64,000 nt of DNA from Diphasiastrum complanatum (taxonomy: Eukaryota > Streptophyta > Lycopodiopsida > Lycopodiales > Lycopodiaceae): assembly GCA_029204225.1 (NCBI GenBank), contig CM055092.1:80792778-80856777 (forward strand), given 5' to 3'. This document shows positions 10,363 through 20,600 of the stretch, piece by piece. Both the position numbers and the translations under genes were made by a program. The notes under the pieces were generated by a model. It was not told the DNA's origin. It saw nothing but the letters and a program-made list of their open reading frames with translations, and did not search any database. Every line of letters starts with the position of its first letter. Positions within the stretch are counted from its first letter, which is position 1.

Positions 10363-13300
10363 AGTTGGGCGCCCAACCTCTTCTCTCTTGTTTTCTGTGG
10401 AGATTGATTGATAACTAGATCTTGGTGACTTGACTCTCCTACACTTGACTCAACATCAACAGCTTGAGAAGCCTCCACACCTTTGAGGAACATATTACCT
10501 AAAGGACATGAAACTAGGACGCTGATAATAGGCTTGCACCATCTCATCTGATAGACTAGAGGAACCATAACTGGACCTGGTGTGTCCTATGGGGCTAAGT
10601 TCCTATGTGATACATGCATACTCCTCTTTGAGGTGACTAGTGTGCAAAGTCGCGTGTGTGGGGCCCTCCAAGAAGCATGACAACTGACAATGTTCCTCGT
10701 CATGTCACAAAATATAGCACTATCGACCAAGGCAAAAGCAAACTAGCCATTGTAAAAAAATTGTCTTGTCCATCTGGTGGCTGACTCATGGTGTGACATG
10801 TCATGCACTATGCTTTCTAATCTCTACCTCCCCTATCCTGTGGAGCTATATGTTCACGTAGTTTGACTCAAGCATATGAATCCGGTCCAGGCACTACTCT
10901 ATATGTCCTATCTGTCCTAGGATCTCGTCTATGTTGGGATGGGCTAAGAAGGTCTTTTCCCTGCTGAATCCTTCTAAAAGGGCCATTCCTCCAATGGATT
11001 TGGCCGAGAGTAGTTGTCAAGACCCTGTCCCATCCGACTCTTCTCATGGCACTACATTCCCGATCGATTATGATGGTGTGGATGGACCACCCCACAAAAG
11101 TGTTGGATCTTGCATCACTACTACCTGTACCCATATTTTTGTGGATGTGATATTCGTCATGGAATCATACTAAATGCCTTTTAGTAATGAGAAACAATTT
11201 CAGCTTCAAAAAAACTTAATCAACTAATAGATGAAATATTTATGAACACTTAAAGCCCATGAATCAACTATGGAATGGTTTGTTTCTCTTTTATAAGAAA
11301 TTAAGGTCTTAATTGATGGATATCTAATAATCATGTGTACACCTGGGTACAATTGACTCATGATTCCTTTAGCATTTTGTGAGCAACATGCTTTCTGAAG
11401 TTAGACAACCCACATAGGGCCTGAGATGTTATATGTGACATGCATAGTTTGTTGAAGTGCAGGATTCATCTACATAGGGTCTAGGATCAAATGGCAAAGT
11501 ATGCGATTAAGTAGATAAAGTTGCTATTTGTGCCATGATGAATCACATGTCTTTCTAAGAGTGATCTTTCCTACTTATATGAAGAGGAGTGCCCTAAAAC
11601 CTATAGTAGGATGAAAGAAATTGAAGTTAACTACATTCATCTATGCTCCTTATGAAATTGTTAAGATTAGTGATGTTCGTTACTGTTGTAGATATCATGT
11701 GCTATGATTGTTTAGTTGTTTTCCATCTTAGTCAATTGAAGGAATGTATAATTCAAATTGACCATGTGTTGATCCTGAAAATCAAACAGGAGTTGCTACT
11801 GATCTTGACGATTTTGAACTTGAAGCTATCGTATGGATATGAACGAGGGAACTTCATAAAGAGAGAGAAAACAGCAACAAGAGCAATGGAGAGCAATGCT
11901 TAGCCAAACTGTTAAAATGGAATACACAATGAGCATCTAAGTACTCTACCTAGATGTGACCAAATGCCACCAATCCCTAAGGTTAACCACTTACTAAATG
12001 TAGGGCACCCCAAAAGTCAAGATAGGGCCCCTAATCAAAATTAGACCCCTAAGGACTCACGAGTCAGTGCATGACCAAAATTGGGTCCAACTGAACTTAA
12101 GACAAACTTAAGATGGCCTAAATAACTAAATACCCATGGTTACACAAATCTCAACCTTTTGGGTCAAAGTAACCTATGGATTAACTTTAGCATAGTCATT
12201 TATTTCTAACACCCTCCTTAAATGACAATGCAAAAACTGAAATCTTCACTATGTAACAAAACCAGCACGTGGTATCAAATTTAAAGCTTTGCATAAAGCT
12301 TCAAATTTGACTCTAGGCAACGCCTTAGTGAAGAGGTCCGCAATATTATCCTCCGCAGGACAATATTCAAGTAAAATGTCGCCATCATGAAGTCTCTCCC
12401 GAACAAAGTGATAATGGATCTTGATGTGCTTCGTCCTTGCATGAAAAACAGGATTTTGTGCAATGGCAATATCACTTTGACTATCACTCAAGATAAGAGT
12501 GGCTGAGGGCTCGCCAAACTTTATGTCAACAAGTAGTCTTCTAAGCCGTAAACACTCTGTTGTGGCTGAAAATATCGCTCTATATTCTGCCTTACTAGAA
12601 GAAGTAGCAACAGTGGGCTGCTTTTTACTTGACCACGAAATTGCAGAATTTCCATAGAAAAAGCAATGTCCACTTGTAGAGCGTCTAGTGTCTTGATTTC
12701 CACCCCAATTTGAATCACTAAAACCAACCAAACATGCATCATCACAAGCAGGAAAAACCAGTCCATGACTTCTTGTTCCTTGAAGATATCGAAAGATCCT
12801 CTTCAACGCTTTCCAATGTGATGTCATCGGGGCATGCATGAATTGACTCATGAGTGAGACACTATAAGAAATGTCCGGTCTTGAATTACATAGGTAAATG
12901 AGACAGCCAATAGCTTGACAATATAAAGTAGTGTCAAATGATTCATCGTCACCTTGACTACTTAATTTCAGACCTCTCTCCATAGGTGTAGCAACCGGCT
13001 TGCAATCTTCCATCTTGAACCGCTTCAAAATCTGCCCAATGTAGCGTTCTTGAGAGATGAAAATTCCAGCTCCTTCTTGTACAAATTCAAGACCAAGATA
13101 AAAGTGCAATAGGCCTCATAGATGTAGTAGTACTAGTAGAAGCAATATTAGACACAAAACCATAGTCTTGGTTGAAGAGATCACCACTAGCTTCAAGCTC
13201 TTGCTCCAAAATAGCAAGTGCACTAGTATCAATTCCTTTACTCCTCTTTTGCAAGCTTCTTCTTACAATCCTTGATGAAGTGGCCATACGTTTTGCAATA

Positions 13301-16300
13301 ATGGCACTTCCCTTTTTTCTTTTGAGTGTTGACATCTTGACCTCCAATGGGCTTTTGCTCATGCTTGGAAGGAGGCTTCCCCTTTCCTTTTGACTTGCCT
13401 TTGCCCTTGCCTTTCGTGAAGAAAGCTTGATCTTGTTGAGTGTCACCTACAAAGTTTTGCCTCGTTTGCTCCTCTTGAAGAAGCAGCCCAACAAGTTCAT
13501 CAAAGGAGAGTTGATGTCCCCTAATAGAGATACTCAAAGATGAAACAAATGGAAGATAAGATGAAGGTAATGAGTTGAGAGTAATGGAAACAAATTGAGC
13601 ATCCTCAATTATCTCATCAATATTGAGAAGCTCCTCACGAACATCCTTGATCTTCGTCAAGTGATTGGTCACTTGATCCCCTTCTTGCATCTGCAACAAA
13701 GGAAGCTGATTTCTAAGATACACCACTCTTGCTGGATTGTTGACTCTATACGTAGTATAGAGTGTATCCCACGCACTTTTAGATGTCTTACAAGACCTAA
13801 TATGAGGTAAGATAGATCTTTTCACAGCAAGAGCAACCATAGAATGTGCTTGTGCATCCCTTCTATCCCACTTCTTTTGTTCTTCCGAAGATGTAGAAGA
13901 TGATGATCCACGAGGTGTAGGAGGTGCCAAAGACGGAGCCCTTTTCTCATCACCATTGACCAAATTCCACAGCCCTTTCGCTATGAGAAGATTCTTCATC
14001 ATGTAACTCCACAAGGAGTAGTTTGTGCCATCCAACCGATGTTCACTAAACAAAGAACCGATAGCTTCCGATTCTTTAGCCATTACCTCCAACAAAATTT
14101 CAGCTTGTAGTAGATAGGAAAGAGAGCCTTTCCACAACCAAATCTACTCAAAAATTTGCAGCAAACAAAGAGCTGAAAGTAGGAGCACAAGATGTCTTTC
14201 AATCTGCAACCAAAGTGCCCAAAAGATAATGGATAGATGGCTGTCTTTCTGCACAAAAAAACCAGCTTCTTGAAAATTAGGTTAGCTTCGATTGAAGCCT
14301 ACACCGAAACCCAATTAGGAAGCCAAATAGTGTGATCAACACACACTCCAATAGGGCTGTTGAAAGCTCCCTACTACTTGCTGAGAATCTGCAAATTTCC
14401 AGCCACAAGTCGACCTAACCCTGAATAGGGTTTGCTGAATTTTGGGCGGCCCTCCTACACAAATGCAAACCTGAAATAAAAAACAGCAAGATAAGGAGAC
14501 ACCACAACCAAAAATGAGTAGCAGATTTTTGGGCGCCCTCCTCCAAACAAAATTTGCTGAAAACTGGTTGCATAAAAATTAGATTTGAGATTCTGATTTT
14601 TGGGTGCCAAAAATTGCTCCTCCAAGATCTCTGATGGCCGCCCTCCTTCAACCTAAAAGGAGACAAAAAAGCTGATCCAAACTCCACTTGAAAAGATCAG
14701 CAAGATGCTGAAATTTCACAACAAAAAGCAGAGAAGCTCCTCTTCTGGTAGGGCGCCAACAAACAAGCTTGCTACAGATCCGGTAGCTCTGATACCATGT
14801 AGGAAAGCAAGAGTCAAGTCACCAAGATCTAGTTATCAATCAATCTCCACAGAAAACAAGAGAGAAGAGGCTGGGCTACCAACTCTAAGAGAGAGAGAGA
14901 GAGAAAACAGCAACAAGAGCAATGGAGAGCAATGCTTAGCCAAATTGTTAAAATGGAATACACAATGAGCATGTAAGTACTCTACCTGGATGTGACCAAA
15001 TGCCACCAAACCCTAAGGTTAACCACTTACTAAATGTAGGGCACCCCCAAAAGTCAAGATAGGGCCCCTAAACAAAATTAGACCCCTAAGGACCCATGAG
15101 TCAGTACATGACCAAAATTGGGTCCAATTGAACTTAAGACAAACTTAAGATGGCCTAAATAACTAAATACCCATGGTTACACAAATCTCAACCTTTTGGG
15201 TCAAAGTAACCTATGTATTAACTTTAGCATAGTCATTTATTTCTAACAATGCTGCTATAGTTGATTGTGATAAAAAAGCATTTCCTATCTTTAAGGAAAA
15301 AGACACTTGAGGGGGAAGGTTATCACACTTGGGGTCAATTTGACATTTTTATTTGTCTATATTTTAATATTGGAAATCAAGAAGGTTTTCGATTGTTTGG
15401 TGCCATGGAACCACTACGTAACATTTTCTATAGTTATCAGACGTAGGCATGAACTATGAATAATCTGCCATGTATAAGGGTACAACACATGCATGTGACT
15501 GGGCAGATCATCTTTTGGGTGTATGTAAGCAATTGAATGTACTGTATTACTTAGTGTAGTCGAATGATTGATTATACATACACATATACATGAATGTGTT
15601 CGTTCATCTCACAAATAGCTCCCAAATGGTCAAAGGGACCTTGGGTAGATGACTGTACTACCTAACTAGCGCGATAGTAGTGACAAAATCCAAGGCTTAG
15701 CTATGGAGTATCATAACAACATAGTAAGCACACTATGCAAGCTTCAAAGAACCAGCTATGTAGTAGAAGACAAAATCAAATGAGAGAGAACTCAAAGCTC
15801 ACACTAACATTATGATTGTTCAAAGAGTAGGAGGGCGTGAAAACCCCTCAAGGCTCTAGGGCCACAAATAGCATGAGAAACATAGAGGTGGTGTCTTTCT
15901 AGCTCTAGACCCCACACGGGTCTTTAACCTACTTGTCATTACTTGCCTAATTAGCATAAGTGGGCCATACTAAGTACATAAATATTTACCCCCATGTCTT
16001 ATGCACAACTTACAAGCTACAAGTATACAGGCCGAAGGGCAAACTAGGCATTATGTCACCTTAATAGCTACTTTGTTCATACCAACATCTAGCATGCTAC
16101 GAAACCTTTCAAACTTTTCTCTACTAAGTGCCTTAGTAAAGATATATCACAATTCTCGAGCTGAATTTCTCCACTTTGTATCTTCTCTTGTAAGAAGTGT
16201 TGATCCACCTCAATGTGCTTCGTACGAGCATGGTACACAGGATTCTTGTCACAATAAAAAATAGTAGTTTTTCCAGCTTTGTAACAGCTCGTGTGTGGAT

Positions 16301-17603
16301 CAATTTAAAGCTACAGCACCCATCCAAATCTCTACATCTTTGGAAGTGCAGCCTCTCTTAGTCAAATGTCCTGTAGAGGAACTCGTGGATGAAGCATGTT
16401 GAATCGCTTCAAGGATCTCAACCTATTGTACTTGACACTTGACTTCAGGATTCCTTCTCAATTTACTTATTATGTTTGATAGTTATGAACTTATGCTCGC
16501 ATCACAGCACTGCAGCTTTTTCCTGCCACTACAGCAGGCCAAACCTGCTAAAGAGCATTCCACTGATTCAAGACCACTACAGCAGTTACTGTTTGACATA
16601 CAACAAACTATTTGCAGGCGTTTTGCAGCTTTTTGTATTCTGCTTTGATTAGAGATTTTAAGCACTCCCAGGCTGAGGAGCTTCTTGTCTTGGAAGATTT
16701 CAAATTTTGCTTCTAAGTTTGAGGCCTTTGAATAATGAGCTTCTGACTTGTTTGGTTAGTTTTTCAGTCTCCTTAATGTGTCACCACTCTTGTGTTGTGA
16801 GCTGGAAAAATGTTACAATTGAATTTTCAGGGGTGCAGATTGTGAATGTATGTCTGTCAACCAGACCTCACAATGGAGGTTTAATTGATCTTGAAGAGCT
16901 TCGCGGTCTACTTTCAAAGCAACGGAGAAGCTCACGGGATCCCATCACAGATGACGACTGTTTGAGAGCAATTAGTAAGCTGAAAGTAAGTGAACTGTGC
17001 TCTTCAATTGTTTGCAAGTTTAGTTAGCTTAGTTTTTTTAATGGTAGCTATATAGCCAAGTAGAGAGCTATTGCTAAGCTGAAACTTTAATGCTACAGAA
17101 ATTGAAATTTGGCACTGAACAATGCAATTTTGTAATTTGCACATTTGCTTTCCCGGGCCCAGCTAATCAACTTTGTAGAAGCTTAGAAGTCTAACTTGTT
17201 CTAGAAACAAAGATATATTGTAGTTGATGTACTTATTCGAGTCATATGTTCATGATTATTCTCCTAGTAAATTTGATGCCCTACAGTTAGAGGTTATACT
17301 TCATGAACACCAGGATGGGATACTAAATGTAGTATAAACTATCAATATTCAAATTGTGGACACTGGTGTACTATAATATAATGCTGACAACTAAATGGAG
17401 CTTTTGCCTCGAGGCTGAAGAGAGAAAATGAACCTCATCCAACTTCTGAAATTGTTTGCAACAATTTTCTTCTTGGAAGCTAAATCAAAGACTCATTATG
17501 CTGAGACTTATGCTCTTGGGTTCATTACCTCTAGATGTTTCAGGTATAGTGTAAAATGACCTATTCAATGCTGTTTGCTATACCATTTATCTATCTACAC
17601 ACG

Positions 17604-17636
<33 letters not shown>

Positions 17637-20600
17637 TGTTATATACAGTGTAGAGCCAGTTCAACACTTAAAGGTGGAGTAAATTTCAGACTTGCAGTGA
17701 ATTTTAGAGGGGTGGCAGATTTTCTGAGCTTGGCAATCCCGTCATCCAACCTTTTTTCCATTGCTCTGCCCAAGGTTAGATGTTGTACTGTGAGATTGAT
17801 TTTCATATAGCAAAATCAGACTCTGAGAGCTGGTTTGCTATTCTCATTATCAATTGTGAGTTGCCATTATTAGTACAGATCATTCAAGGGTTGGCTCAGT
17901 TAGTTAGCTTGGCATCCAAAGTTTCTTTGGTCCCAAGTTCAAGCCCCCTTGGAAACCAAGATGCATTACTAGTACAGTTGTGGAAGTTATGGGGATGATT
18001 TTTATTATTATGGTGGAATTTTCCGCTGCAAATAGTACTACCTACCTCCCATATTTTATTGACAAGACAGGAGAAGGGATGCTTTCAGCAACACAATTGA
18101 GTTCTTTGAGTCTTGTCTTGCTACATACAGATAATATGTACATGATGATGTTTGTATCTACATGTTCATTGAAATAAATTTTTGAGTAAAGCTTGTAAGG
18201 TGCCTTAATTGCTGCCAAATTCAGCACATACACTAAGGCTGGGAAAACCGCTTTTGCTATAGTGTCACGTTTGTGAAGAATAGAGTACCTGCTCACCAAA
18301 AAGTGGTCATCAATGGCCGTTATTTCTTCTGGTTGAATATCTTTTTATCTGCTATGTGCATTTGTGCTAAGCATAGTTGCCAAGAAATGTTTGTAATCTT
18401 CAAGCATTTGAGTTTGCAAACATGCTTGCAAGTCTGGTAAAAAGTAACAAAGTTTGCAACCCTTTTCATGGAAAAAGCCCTAAGTTTGCCCTACATGAAG
18501 AGGGGAAATCTAATAGCGTCAAAAGATGCCTAAACCTCAAATTTTGAAATATCACATTGCACAGTATCCAAATTTTCATTGATCTTGTAATTGTGAATAA
18601 CCAGAGGGGAATTTCATGAACCTAATAGCTTCAAAATATGCCTCAGACCTCAACGCTTGAAATATCACATTGGGCAGTATTTAAGTTTCCATTGATCTTT
18701 TAATTGTAAACATTTATTCCCACAAAAACGTCCTATCATAAACATTTAAATTTGCAACAAGTTTGCGAATGCCCATTGAGCAGATGAGTTTGTAAGTTTG
18801 AAAATATGATGCAAACACGTTTGGTAATCATGGGCCACTGAGAAGACTTGAACTTCAGATGTACAGGTGAGGAAAGAAGCTGTCAACCAATAGACAACAC
18901 ACTGTTGAAAGTTTTTGCCATCTTCATATCTGAATATTTAGAGATAGAAACACTATCATTGGAATGCACTTTGAGTAAAGCTTCTAAGGTGCCCTATTAT
19001 TAATTGGTGCAAACTTCCGGCAGATACACCAAGGCTGATGGCCTTTGCTATAGTGTCACCTTTGTGAAGAATAGAGTGCCCACTCACCAAACGGTGGTCA
19101 TCCAAGGCCGCTCATTTATCTGGTTGAATGTGTTTTATGTCCATCTGTGCTAAGCATACTTGTCCACAAATGTTTGTAACCTTCAAGTATCTGAGTTGGC
19201 AAATGCATTTGCAAGTTTGGCAAAAAGTGTTTGCAACCTTTGTCATGGAAAAACCCTAATCTTTCCCTACATTAAGAGGAAAATTTTAAGATCTTAATGG
19301 GTTTTAAATATGCCTCAGACTTCAAAGTTTGGATTATCACTTTGTGCAGTATTCAAATTTTTATCAATCTTCTAATTGCAAATAATCAATCACACAAAAA
19401 CTCTCTATCAATGAAGTTTGCAACAAGCTTGCAAATGCACATTGAGCAGATGAGTTCGTAAGTTTGTCTATGTATGAATATTTAGATAAGTTTGCTAGTT
19501 ACAAAAGTTTAGGTAATTTTGAAGAAGGGTTGTGAGCTAAATTTCTGTAGGATGGATCATGGAAGATGTCTTTGGTTGAATACCTCATCACTGCAACTTT
19601 CCATTAGTTGCTCTGTCCACGTGGTAGTTGTAAGATTTGGGAAAGTAGACTGCGACAGTTATGTGTCACTCAATGAATTTCTCATTCGCATGATCAATTG
19701 CTAGCTGCCATTATTGGTACACGTGGAGGAGAGTTATGAGAATAATACATTTATCATTGGTGGAATTTCTACCCTGCAAATTCATGTGGGGAATGGGAGT
19801 TCTATCTATCTTCCATTTTTTGTAGTCAAGGGATGCTATCAGCAACACAAGTATTCTGTTTGAGCCTTGTCTCACTACATACAAAGAATATAGTCATAGT
19901 TCCATAGCGTATGGAATGAGCATGTCATTTCGTATGTGTTCCGTATGTATTTTTAGTTTATGTAAAAATACGTTAGATACATTTTTCTTTGTTTTTGAGA
20001 AATTTTAAAAAATTTTACAAGCCTTGATTTGCCTCCTCAGAAACTAGTGTTTGCAAACTGAAAGTACCTCAGAAACTAGTGATCGTCAATCAAAACTGCC
20101 TCAGATGTATGTGGTTGCAATCTTTTGTTAAATCGAAACTGGACAGTACCCTGCCTTCAGAAATTATTTTCAGATCTCTGCCATTGTGGTCTTTCCCCTG
20201 GTTGATTAAAATACTGACAGTTCAGGTAATGTATACTGAATGCATAATATATTAAAGATTGACAAGCAAAACTTCCATGGTCAGTGAAGCTGGCAGAAAC
20301 CAGTGCCTCGATCCTGCCAGAAACTCCAAGGTCCATCTATACTGCCACTGTTAGGATCCTATGCTGCCAGAAACTCTAAAATACTGGTCTTTCAAAAGCG
20401 ATTCATAGGCTGTTAAAAAAATCAGGCTTTTCAAAACAATGCCCTAATTATCTACTTAATCGATTTTTCAATCACATTCCACATGTATGGAACAGAACGT
20501 TCTGTACCAAGAGGTGCGGAACAGCATTCTATGGAATATACACTTGCATGGTGTTCTGTTTAGGTTTTCATTGGAATGTAATATGAATTATGCTCGTAGA

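Larger units (their letters stand above)
11860..15248 (-). mobile_element. Ty1/copia element B, internally deleted
   Basis: On the minus strand: 5' LTR 15248-14798, primer-binding site 14797-14786 (TGGTATCAGAGC, initiator-tRNA-Met type), a leader with several 'gggcgccc'-like segments, gag (about 14137-13135), then a direct jump into the last part of RT at about 13110, RNase H to 12249, polypurine tract, and 3' LTR 12211 to about 11860. Protease, integrase and most of RT are gone, so the element could move only with proteins from elsewhere. The outer end of the 3' LTR is lost inside its GA-rich tract, so no target-site duplication is visible. Confidence 0.9.

Noticed and set aside
17879-17964. 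Possible functional tRNA gene
   Set aside because: Box A/B and a stem are present, but the anticodon arm is replaced by a tight CCAAAG/CTTTGG hairpin and the copy is flanked by a target-site duplication, so it is a retroposed SINE-like sequence.
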